Below are positions 8,825-16,468 of a DNA stretch of 64,000 bases, piece by piece. Positions within the stretch are counted from its first letter, which is position 1. Each line of letters begins with the position of its first letter. The translations under genes were made by a program, and so were the position numbers. The stretch is from Acidobacteriaceae bacterium (GTDB lineage Bacteria > Acidobacteriota > Terriglobia > Bryobacterales > Bryobacteraceae): the NCBI GenBank assembly GCA_019240475.1, contig JAFAYI010000006.1, positions 1-64,000 on the forward strand, given 5' to 3'. Under the pieces are notes generated by a model. That model was not told the origin of the DNA. It did not search any database and worked only from the letters and a program-made list of their open reading frames with translations.

Positions 8825-10531
8825 GTGCCTAGCCTGGTAGCTGCCGCGATTTCTTCCGAAAAACTGCTCTCCTTAAGCCCGGTCGACCTGCTCGTAATTG
8901 TTCTGTATTTCGTAATGGTGCTGGGAATCGGCTTCTATCTGAAGCGCTATACGAAGACGGGAGAGGACTTCTTCCTCGCCGGGCGCGACATGAGCGCATG
9001 GATCGCGGGATTGAGCTTCGTTGCCGCGAATCTCGGCTCGCTGGAGCTGATGGGCTGGGCCGCATCCGCCTATCAATACGGCATCCTGGCGACGCATTGG
9101 TATTGGATCGGCGCGATCCCCGCCATGCTGTTTTTGGGCGTCGTGATGATGCCGTTCTACTACATCTCGCGTACGCATTCGGTGCCGGGTTACCTGCAAT
9201 TGCGCTACGGCGAGCCCGCGCGCGCGCTTTCGGCCATCAGCTTCGGGTTAATGACCGTGTTGATGAGCGGCATCAACATGTTCTCGATGGCGCTGGTGAT
9301 GAAGATCATACTCGGCTGGGACATCAACTTCAGCATTTGGGTCTCCTCCATCACGGTGGCTGCGTATGTGTTTCTGGGCGGACTGCTATCGGCGATCTTC
9401 AACGAAGTGCTGCAGTTCTTTTTGATCTGGCTGGGCGCGATCATCATCTCCGTTTTGGGGCTGGTGGAGGCGGGCGGCTGGAGCGGCATGGTTCACCGCA
9501 TACACGAGCGCTGGCCGGGGCAGGACTACACGCACCTCTGGAGCGGCCTTGGATCGTTCACCGCCAATCCAATGGGCATCAACTGGGCAGGCATCGTGCT
9601 GGGCTTGGGATTCGTGATCTCTTTCGGTTATTGGACGACGGACTTCCTGGTGGTCCAGCGGGTGCTTTCCGCCAGGGATCTGCGAAGCGCGAAGATGGCG
9701 CCGATCATCGGGTCCATCTTCAAGATGGCCCTGCCGTTCATCGTCATATTGCCGGGTCTGCTCGCGCTGGCTGTGCTTCCGGAAAAGCTGGTTGGAGAGT
9801 CGCAGGCCGGGGCGGGCGCGCATACGTACAACGAAGTGCTGCCGCTGATGCTGGCGCGCTACTGCGGCCCCGGGTTGCTGGGCCTGGGCATCACGGCGCT
9901 GATCGCGGGTTTCATGTCCGGCATGGCGGGAAACGTCAGCGCGTTCGCCACGGTCTGGACGTACGACATCTATCGAGCGTTCATGCGGCGAGATGCAAGC
10001 GACTCGCACTACGTTTCGGTGGGGCGATGGTGTACGGTGCTGGGAGTGCTGGTCAGCATCGGCACCGCGTATTTAGTGATGCAATTCTTGAGCATCATGG
10101 ATTACGTGCAGGCGCTATTCAGCTTCTTTATCGCGCCGCTATTCGGAACCGTGATTTTGGGCATGCTGTGGAAGCGCGCTACGCCCGCGGGCGGCTTCTG
10201 GGGGCTGCTGACGGGAACGCTCGCCTCGATCGGCATGTTCGCGTGGGTGAAGGGCGACCCCAGCGCCCTGCGATACATCGCTCTTTCGCCGCACGCCAAA
10301 GACATGGCCGAGAACATGTACCGCGCTTTGTGGTCGTGGATCATTTGCGTTATCGTTACGGTCGTGGTGAGCCTCGCCACTAAGCCCAAACCGGAGTCGC
10401 AGCTTGCGGGACTGGTCTATGGCGCGACGGAGATCCCGTCGGAAGGCCACTTGCCTTTGTTCAAGCGGCCGCTGTTCTGGGCCTGCGTGGTCATTGTGAT
10501 CTTCTTCGTACTGAACATCATCTTCTGGTAG
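8825..10531 (+). CDS. sodium:solute symporter (SSS family)
   Basis: A 568-residue inner-membrane protein of the sodium:solute symporter family with about 13-14 hydrophobic helices. Diagnostic stretches are FFLAGRDMSAWIAGLSFVA near the N-terminus, PGYLQLRYGEPARALSA, and a mid-protein FGYWTTDFLVVQRVLSARD typical of sugar/inositol-type SSS members. The start is GTG 8825; an in-frame stop at 8819-8821 prevents a longer reading. It is followed by a 73-residue two-helix protein and a fucose-isomerase-like enzyme with almost no spacing. It therefore probably imports the sugar or sugar acid that the isomerase-like enzyme acts on. Na+ as coupling ion and sugar as substrate are family-based inferences. 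Confidence 0.88.
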   Translation: MPSLVAAAISSEKLLSLSPVDLLVIVLYFVMVLGIGFYLKRYTKTGEDFFLAGRDMSAWIAGLSFVAANLGSLELMGWAASAYQYGILATHWYWIGAIPAMLFLGVVMMPFYYISRTHSVPGYLQLRYGEPARALSAISFGLMTVLMSGINMFSMALVMKIILGWDINFSIWVSSITVAAYVFLGGLLSAIFNEVLQFFLIWLGAIIISVLGLVEAGGWSGMVHRIHERWPGQDYTHLWSGLGSFTANPMGINWAGIVLGLGFVISFGYWTTDFLVVQRVLSARDLRSAKMAPIIGSIFKMALPFIVILPGLLALAVLPEKLVGESQAGAGAHTYNEVLPLMLARYCGPGLLGLGITALIAGFMSGMAGNVSAFATVWTYDIYRAFMRRDASDSHYVSVGRWCTVLGVLVSIGTAYLVMQFLSIMDYVQALFSFFIAPLFGTVILGMLWKRATPAGGFWGLLTGTLASIGMFAWVKGDPSALRYIALSPHAKDMAENMYRALWSWIICVIVTVVVSLATKPKPESQLAGLVYGATEIPSEGHLPLFKRPLFWACVVIVIFFVLNIIFW

Positions 10532-10535
10532 GTGA

Positions 10536-10757
10536 ATGCATATGCACGGCCCGGGGTTTATCTCGATCTGGTTTTTCATCGGCGTGTTGCTGAGCGCGTA
10601 TGGCGTGCTCATTACGGTGACCGGTTTTTATGAGCTGGGGTCGCCGCCCGCGAATCCACCTGTTCTCTTCAACCTTCACGCGACGATCTGGTGGGGCATG
10701 GTGCTGCTCGCGATCGGCCTCGTCTATTTCATCCGATTTCTCCCAAGGAAAAAGTAA
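10536..10757 (+). CDS. small two-helix membrane protein, possible symporter subunit
   Basis: A 73-residue protein with two predicted transmembrane helices (about residues 9-30, FISIWFFIGVLLSAYGVLIT, and 47-68, ATIWWGMVLLAIGLVYFIR), a conserved-looking GFYELGSPP loop and a basic C-terminus RKK. Its start follows the symporter stop by 4 bp with a TAGGTGA ribosome site, and its TAA abuts the next ATG. Small two-helix proteins encoded beside SSS transporters (for example with acetate- or monocarboxylate-type permeases) act as accessory subunits in some systems. That role is inferred here from position and topology only. The family was not identified. Confidence 0.8.
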   Translation: MHMHGPGFISIWFFIGVLLSAYGVLITVTGFYELGSPPANPPVLFNLHATIWWGMVLLAIGLVYFIRFLPRKK

Positions 10758-12179
10758 ATGTCAGATCAACAGAAACGGCCGAAGCTCGGGCTAATCATCG
10801 GCAACCGCGGGTTCTTCCCGGATCATCTCTGCGCGACGGGCCGCGAGGACATGCTGCGTGTGATGAAAGAGGCCGGGATCGATGCCGTGGCCCTTTCAAC
10901 GGACGAATCGAAGTTCGGCGCCGTCGAAACATTTCAGGAAGCCAAGCGCTGCGCCGAGCTTTTCAAGAAGCATCGGGAGGAGATTGAAGGCGTCATCGTT
11001 TCGCTCCCCAATTTCGGAGACGAGCGCGCCATCGCCGACACGATGCGCTTGTCTGGGCTGAACGTTCCCGTGCTGGTGCAGGCCACGCCCGACACGCCAA
11101 GCAAGATGAGCATTCGCGACCGGCGGGATAGCTTCTGCGGCAAGATGTCGGCATGCAATAACCTGATGCAGTACGGGATTCCCTATTCGCTCACTACGCT
11201 GCATACGGAAGCGCCGGATTCGGAGGAATTCAAACGCGACCTCGCCTGGTTCGTATCCGTGTGCCGGGTGGTGCGCGGCCTGCGCGGACTGCGAGTGGGC
11301 GCCATCGGCGCGCGTCCCGCGGCGTTCAATACAGTCCGCTACAGCGAGAAACTCTTGGAAGCGCACGGCATCTCGGTCGTGACCATCGATTTGTCGGAGA
11401 TCCTCGGCCGCATACACAATATGAACGCCGACGACGCGGCGCCGCAGCGCAAGCTCGCCGATATCAAGAAGTATGTTTCGACCGACGATGTGCCCGAATC
11501 GTCGCTCATCAAGATGGCGAAACTGGGAGCGGTCATCGACGGCTGGATGCAGGACCAGGAACTGGCCATCAGCGCCGTTCAATGCTGGACGGCTCTGGAA
11601 GAATACTTCGGCGTGGTGCCGTGCACCGTCATGAGCATGATGAGCAACAACCTAATGTCGAGCGCCTGCGAGGTGGATATTGTCGGCGTGGTGGGCATGC
11701 AGGCGCTGGCGCTCGCTTCGCAAACGCCGAGCGCGCTGCTCGATTGGAACAACAACTATGGAGACGACCCGAACAAGGCCGTCTGCTTTCATTGCAGTAA
11801 CCTTCCGAAACATTTCTTCGCGGAGGTGAAGATGGAGTATCAAGAGATCATCGCGGGCACGGTCGGCAAGTTGAATACGTTCGGCACGCTTTACGGACGC
11901 GTGAAGCCGGCGCCGATGAGTTATCTGCGTCTATCTACTCGCGACCGGGAAGGCAAGCTGCGCGCCTATGTGGGCGATGGCCATTTCACCGGCGATCCGC
12001 TCGAAACCTTTGGCGGCGCGGGCGTGGTGGAGATTCCGCGTTTGCAAGATCTTCTGCATTACATCTGCGAGCAGGGCTTCGAACACCACACAGCGGCCAA
12101 CCTAACCCATTCGGCCGCTATTGCACATGAGGCGGGGACGAGATACCTGGGTTGGGAGATGTATTGGCATAAAGGGTAA
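10758..12179 (+). CDS. L-fucose/L-arabinose isomerase-like protein
   Basis: A 473-residue cytoplasmic protein with the layout of the L-fucose/L-arabinose isomerase superfamily. It has an N-terminal Rossmann-like part (LGLIIGNRGFFPDHLC), a middle domain (SLPNFGDERAIADTMR; GAIGARPAAFNTVRYSEKLL) and a C-terminal domain with candidate metal/sugar contacts (ISAVQCWTALEEYFGVVPC, CFHCSNLPKHFF). The superfamily interconverts aldoses and ketoses with a divalent metal, but distant members have other roles. Its ATG directly follows the stop of the two-helix membrane protein, so it is co-translated with the symporter operon. Substrate unknown; the exact residues binding metal are not certain to me. Confidence 0.78.
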   Translation: MSDQQKRPKLGLIIGNRGFFPDHLCATGREDMLRVMKEAGIDAVALSTDESKFGAVETFQEAKRCAELFKKHREEIEGVIVSLPNFGDERAIADTMRLSGLNVPVLVQATPDTPSKMSIRDRRDSFCGKMSACNNLMQYGIPYSLTTLHTEAPDSEEFKRDLAWFVSVCRVVRGLRGLRVGAIGARPAAFNTVRYSEKLLEAHGISVVTIDLSEILGRIHNMNADDAAPQRKLADIKKYVSTDDVPESSLIKMAKLGAVIDGWMQDQELAISAVQCWTALEEYFGVVPCTVMSMMSNNLMSSACEVDIVGVVGMQALALASQTPSALLDWNNNYGDDPNKAVCFHCSNLPKHFFAEVKMEYQEIIAGTVGKLNTFGTLYGRVKPAPMSYLRLSTRDREGKLRAYVGDGHFTGDPLETFGGAGVVEIPRLQDLLHYICEQGFEHHTAANLTHSAAIAHEAGTRYLGWEMYWHKG

Positions 12180-12205
12180 GGCTTAGTTTGTGGCATCCTT
12201 ATCTT

Positions 12206-12544
12206 ATGGCGGCTGAGAACGGCCACAGTTCGGGGAACGGCAACGAGCGACTGGACCGCATCGAGCGGGTTGTCGAGCTCGTCGCAATGAATCAACTGGC
12301 TATCCAGGAACAGCACGAGCAGGACTTCAAGAAGCTGATGACCTGGCAGGTGCTGATGCAGGATAAGGTCGAGAAGCTAAGTGCAAGAGTCGACGCCACA
12401 ACGGCAAACGTAGATGCGAGTACCGCGAAGATCGATCGGCAAGCTGAATTGCAGGCTGGGCTTATCCAACGTATCGACAAACTGGTGATCGCGATTGGCG
12501 AGTTGATCCGATCTAACCGGCCGCCGCAAACTTCGGCGTCCTAG
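12206..12544 (+). CDS. small coiled-coil protein
   Basis: A 112-residue hydrophilic protein with heptad-rich helical sequence (RLDRIERVVELVAMNQ, then KLSARVDATTANVDASTAK) and a short Pro/Ser tail. No signal peptide or membrane helix. I took ATG 12206 (MAAENGHSS); a TTG at 12188 would add six residues. No family recognised; similar small coiled-coil proteins are common in acidobacteria and are usually annotated as hypothetical. It lies between the isomerase operon and mreB, and nothing in the sequence links it firmly to either. Confidence 0.65.
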   Translation: MAAENGHSSGNGNERLDRIERVVELVAMNQLAIQEQHEQDFKKLMTWQVLMQDKVEKLSARVDATTANVDASTAKIDRQAELQAGLIQRIDKLVIAIGELIRSNRPPQTSAS

Positions 12545-12646
12545 CGCTTGGCGCGGGCAAAAGTAAGCCTTTCCTGCAAATTTCAGCGTTCGAGTGTGAA
12601 GTTTTGAGACTCACCTCCCGATGAGTTCACTAAGTGGGTGTAGTCC

Positions 12647-13672
12647 ATGACCTATCGCTCGATATTCCGTCTATTCTCTTCCGATCTAGCTATTGATCTC
12701 GGAACTGCCAATACCCTGGTCTACGCTGCCGGCCGGGGTATCGTGCTCAACGAACCTTCCATTCTGGCGGTGAATCGCGCCACTGGCGAAATTGTGGGCT
12801 GCGGCGCGGAAGCCCGGCAGATGCTGGGGCGCACGCCTGCGAACGTGGTTGCCATCCGTCCTCTGCGGGACGGCGTCATCGCCGATTTCAAAATGGCCGA
12901 GCGGATGCTCAACTACTTCATTCAAAAAGCGCACAAGCGCAAGAGCCTGGTTCACCCGCGCATTGTCATCGGGGTGCCGAGCGAAACCACGGAAGTGGAG
13001 AAGCGCGCGGTTCTCGATTCTACGTATCGAGCCAAGGCGAGCGAAGTGCATCTGGTGGAGCAGGCCATGGTGGCCGCGCTCGGAGCCGGGCTACCCATTA
13101 CGGAGCCCAGCGGCAACATGGTGGTCGATATAGGCGGCGGCACGACGGATATCGCAGTGATTTCGCTTTCCGGGATCGTCTATTCGCGCTCGCTTCGCGT
13201 GGCCGGAAATCAGATGGACGACTCCATCATGGAGTACGTCAAAAAGAAATACAACCTGCTGATCGGGGAGCGCACCGCCGAACGCGCCAAGATCGAGATT
13301 GGCTCCGCCTACCGGCTGGACCCACCCGCGACCGTAGAAATCAAAGGGCGCGATCTCATTCATGGGCTGCCGAAGGCCATCACTCTAAAGGACGACGAAG
13401 TGCGCGAGGCTCTCTCGGATTGCGTGGCGGCGATCGTGGCCGGCATACGGACCGCTCTCGAACGCACGCCTCCGGAGCTGAGCAGCGACATCAGCGAACG
13501 CGGCATCATCCTGACCGGCGGCGGCTCCATGCTCAAGAACTTGGATGAACGCATTCGCCTCGAAACCGGCATGCCGGTGCTCATGGCGGATGAACCGCTC
13601 GCGTCGGTTGTGTTGGGAACCGGCAAGATGCTCGAAGACTTCAAGCTCTTGCGCAAAATGGCGCTGAATTAA
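12647..13672 (+). CDS. mreB: rod-shape protein MreB
   Basis: A 341-residue bacterial actin. MreB forms membrane-attached filaments that guide lateral wall synthesis. Actin-fold ATP-binding motifs are DLAIDLGTANTLVY near the N-terminus (phosphate 1), VVDIGGGTTDIAVISL (phosphate 2) and GIILTGGGSMLKNLDERI (adenosine). Length and sequence are typical. The N-terminus MTYRSIFRLFSSD is amphipathic and may anchor the filament to the membrane. Unusually, mreC, mreD or pbp2/rodA do not follow: the next gene is an exported propeller protein. Either this is a second mreB copy or the mre cluster is split. No clear ribosome site is seen; the start is set by homology. Confidence 0.93.
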   Translation: MTYRSIFRLFSSDLAIDLGTANTLVYAAGRGIVLNEPSILAVNRATGEIVGCGAEARQMLGRTPANVVAIRPLRDGVIADFKMAERMLNYFIQKAHKRKSLVHPRIVIGVPSETTEVEKRAVLDSTYRAKASEVHLVEQAMVAALGAGLPITEPSGNMVVDIGGGTTDIAVISLSGIVYSRSLRVAGNQMDDSIMEYVKKKYNLLIGERTAERAKIEIGSAYRLDPPATVEIKGRDLIHGLPKAITLKDDEVREALSDCVAAIVAGIRTALERTPPELSSDISERGIILTGGGSMLKNLDERIRLETGMPVLMADEPLASVVLGTGKMLEDFKLLRKMALN

Positions 13673-13707
13673 CGCGTCCGTGGGCGGCCGGGCAGCCGCG
13701 AGCGACA

Positions 13708-15102
13708 ATGAGCCCGATGGGCCTTCCGGTTCGCTTATTCCTGCTCACGACCGCCGCGATATCGATCGCCCAAACCCCGCACTCCGAGACATTGCCCCGC
13801 GCCCCTGGGGCCGCGCTGGTTGAGATTTCACCTCGGGGCGGAACATACAGCGAGCCCTCAGTAGCCTTCGACCTGATTCACCCCGAGCGGCTCCTGGTCG
13901 TATATCAAGTCGGAGGGTTCGCCGCCTACTCGACAGACGCCGGCAAGAGCTTCCAGTTATCGAACAACTCGCGTCCGACAGGCTACCGCATGACGGGCGA
14001 CGTCTCCACAGCTTTCGACAACCTGGGCCATGCGTTTCTCTGCTACCTTGCCTTCGACCATCTCGGCACGTCCGAGTATTGGGCGCATGCCGCAGGCCGC
14101 AACGGCATCTACGTCCGGCGGTCGCTCGATGGGGGAAAAAGTTGGGACAAGGACAGCATCGCGGTCAAAGCGTACCCGACCGGCCATGAACCGGACCTGA
14201 ATTTTGAGGATCAACCTCGCATCTTCGCCGATACTGGGCCACGCAGCCGGTATCGCGGGAATCTGTATGTGGGTTGGATCGAGTGGCAAATGAATCAGTC
14301 GCTGATCCTGTTTTCGCGCTCGATTGACGATGGCAGATCGTGGTCGCCCGCGCTTCGTATCAGTACGCACGCGGGGCTGCCGCGCGATGACAACGGCTCG
14401 GTTGGGGGCTTCGTCCAAGCGGTCGCGCCCGATGGCGCAATCTACGCCGCCTGGCACGACGGAAACCAGATCACCTTCACCGAATCTCACGACGGCGGCC
14501 AAACATTTTCACCCTCGCGTCCGATTATCGAAACCGCCCCGCCGTACTTTAGCGATGTCACGGGCGTCTACCGCGTGGATGGCTTCCCTCAGATCGCAAT
14601 CGACCCCCAGGACCGAAGACTGTATGTCACCTGGAGCGATTACCGCAACGGCGATATCGATGTCTTTCTGGCATCCTCTTCCGATAGGGGCCGTCATTGG
14701 TCGCCTCCGATTCGCGTGAACGACGATCCGCTGCACGATGGCACAGACCAGTTCTTTCAATGGCTGGCGGTCGATGAGGCGACCGGCGATGTCTATGTGC
14801 AGTTTTATGACCGCCGAGCCGACAGCGGAAATATAAAGATCGGGTTCACGCTCGCGCGTTCGACCGATGGCGGGCGCAGCTTCAAGAACTATGCCTGGAG
14901 CGAAAACTCGTTTGAAGCGAAGGGCGCCTTTCTCGGAGACTACACATGGCTCGCGGCGTACAACCATCGCGTGTATGGCGTCTGGACCGAAGCTCTTCCA
15001 AACGTAATGGCTCAAGTTGCCCCGGGCGCCGAGCCGTCGGAAGCACCGCGCATCAGCACCCTTATCCGCTTCGGCTCGGCGGATTTTTCAACGACGCGCT
15101 GA
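13708..15102 (+). CDS. exported sialidase-like (BNR/Asp-box) beta-propeller protein
   Basis: A 464-residue protein with a signal peptide (LPVRLFLLTTAAISIAQ) and a six-bladed sialidase-like propeller. Six Asp-box repeats are visible: STDAGKSF, SLDGGKSW, SIDDGRSW, SHDGGQTF, SSDRGRHW and STDGGRSF. Asp boxes mark the fold but not the activity. I do not see a clear arginine triad of a true exo-sialidase, so 'sialidase-like' or glycosyl-hydrolase-like propeller is safest. It is probably periplasmic or secreted. Its last 15 bp overlap the 3' end of the convergent Gfo/Idh/MocA gene. Confidence 0.78.
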   Translation: MSPMGLPVRLFLLTTAAISIAQTPHSETLPRAPGAALVEISPRGGTYSEPSVAFDLIHPERLLVVYQVGGFAAYSTDAGKSFQLSNNSRPTGYRMTGDVSTAFDNLGHAFLCYLAFDHLGTSEYWAHAAGRNGIYVRRSLDGGKSWDKDSIAVKAYPTGHEPDLNFEDQPRIFADTGPRSRYRGNLYVGWIEWQMNQSLILFSRSIDDGRSWSPALRISTHAGLPRDDNGSVGGFVQAVAPDGAIYAAWHDGNQITFTESHDGGQTFSPSRPIIETAPPYFSDVTGVYRVDGFPQIAIDPQDRRLYVTWSDYRNGDIDVFLASSSDRGRHWSPPIRVNDDPLHDGTDQFFQWLAVDEATGDVYVQFYDRRADSGNIKIGFTLARSTDGGRSFKNYAWSENSFEAKGAFLGDYTWLAAYNHRVYGVWTEALPNVMAQVAPGAEPSEAPRISTLIRFGSADFSTTR

Positions 15103-16266
15103 GCTTTGAATTTGGCTGAGCGGCCAATTGATGCGCTCGCCCCGGCGTAGCGCCAGGTTAGCGATGTGCCCGGCCCGCGCCGCGGCGACTCCCGTCTCCA
15201 CTGGCGCGTTGGGCTCCTTGCGGCTGCGCACGCATTCGAAGAAATTCTGCACGTGCGAAACAGTGCCATCCAACACACTGTGCTCTTCGAGTACGGCATT
15301 GCCGCCGCGCACGCCCTCGCGGTAGATGCCGAACCCGCCGCGATTGATCTTGAGCGTTGCCTTGGTACCCCGAAATTCGAGACCGCCGTCGTCGATGGAT
15401 GAGACCAGCGTGCCTTCGTACCCGACTTCGAAATCGGGATAGCGCAGGGCCGATTGAATCGTATCGGGGCAATCCCATTTTTCGAAGACGTACTTGTCTC
15501 CCAAGGTCTGCGCCAGCCGGGGCTCGGAGACTTTCATGGCCCAATGCACAACGTCGATCCAATGCGTGAACAGATCCGTCATGGCGCCCCCGCCGAAATT
15601 CCAGAACCAGCGCCAGTTGCGGAATTTTTCCTCGTCGAACGGCTGGTCGGGCGCCGAGCCCAGCCAGCGCTTCCAATCGAGCAGATCCACGTCCGTCGGC
15701 TTTGGCGGATGTCCCTGGTAGTTTTGGTACCAATAGGTGCGTACTTGTGTAATGCGTCCTATGTTGCCGCCCTGAATCAGTTCCACAGCGCTTTGAAAAT
15801 GAATCCAGCTTCGCTGCTGCATCCCGCATTGCACAACGCGATTGGAGCCGCGCACGGCTCGCGTGAGCACGTCTCCTTCTTCGAGCGTGTGCGTCACGGG
15901 TTTTTCGAGATATACATCTTTGCCGGCTGCAATGGCCTCCGACGCCATGTGCACGTGCCAGTGATCCGGCGCGGCGATAAACACCGCATCCACATCCTTC
16001 CTATCGAGTACCTCCCGGTAATCGAGGTGCGTGCTCGCGGCGTTTCCCGAGCGTTCGCGGAGCTGGTCGCGCCTGGGCTCATAGACGTCCGAGCCAGCCA
16101 CCAGATCGAAGCCGCCCACTTGGTCGGCGGAATCGAGTAAATTCCGCATCCGCCCGCCGCAGCCGATCGCGCCCACCCGGATGGAATCGTTCGCGCCCGC
16201 CGCGCGCGAGGCCATCAACGCCGTCAACCCGCTCGCCACTAAGAATGTTCGCCGATTACTGTTCAT
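15088..16266 (-). CDS. Gfo/Idh/MocA family oxidoreductase with Tat-type leader
   Basis: A 392-residue NAD(P)-dependent sugar dehydrogenase-like protein. The leader MNSNRRTFLVASGLTALMAS carries a twin-arginine motif, so it is probably exported folded with its cofactor, as in glucose-fructose oxidoreductase. The Rossmann motif is GAIGCGGRM (32-40), EKP is at 121-123 with the active-site lysine, and the family HWID segment (FTHWIDVVHWAM) is present. This exported subgroup is strongly expanded in Acidobacteria and Planctomycetes; its substrates (polysaccharide ends or glycosides) are mostly unknown. ATG at 16266; divergent from the orphan permease with a 202-bp gap. Confidence 0.85.
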   Translation of the reverse strand: MNSNRRTFLVASGLTALMASRAAGANDSIRVGAIGCGGRMRNLLDSADQVGGFDLVAGSDVYEPRRDQLRERSGNAASTHLDYREVLDRKDVDAVFIAAPDHWHVHMASEAIAAGKDVYLEKPVTHTLEEGDVLTRAVRGSNRVVQCGMQQRSWIHFQSAVELIQGGNIGRITQVRTYWYQNYQGHPPKPTDVDLLDWKRWLGSAPDQPFDEEKFRNWRWFWNFGGGAMTDLFTHWIDVVHWAMKVSEPRLAQTLGDKYVFEKWDCPDTIQSALRYPDFEVGYEGTLVSSIDDGGLEFRGTKATLKINRGGFGIYREGVRGGNAVLEEHSVLDGTVSHVQNFFECVRSRKEPNAPVETGVAAARAGHIANLALRRGERINWPLSQIQSSARR

Positions 16267-16468
16267 AAGGAATGCCGCTGGTATCGTAACTCACTGTCAT
16301 TTTGATACAGGCGGGCTGCCGCCCCTTGGGCTTTTTGAACCTTATGGACCGTTTGGCGCGTAGTTAACTCTGTGCGCGGTAAGAATTTGGTTTGCTAACC
16401 CGACGCCCGGTCCATTCGTATTTGAAAGGAGAGAGCGGCGGCGCCAAGACAAAGACAGGGGAAACGAA

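Noticed and set aside
8998..10383. Long + strand open frame (461 residues) overlapping the symporter gene
   Set aside because: Arg/Gly/His-rich translation without domains; it shadows a clear SSS transporter in another frame.
13708..15102. Calling the Asp-box protein a true sialidase
   Set aside because: Asp boxes mark only the propeller fold, and the arginine triad and FRIP-type motif were not found.
16321..16336. Short GCCC/GGGC hairpin followed by T residues
   Set aside because: Stem is only four pairs and no + strand gene ends nearby, so a terminator role is not supported.
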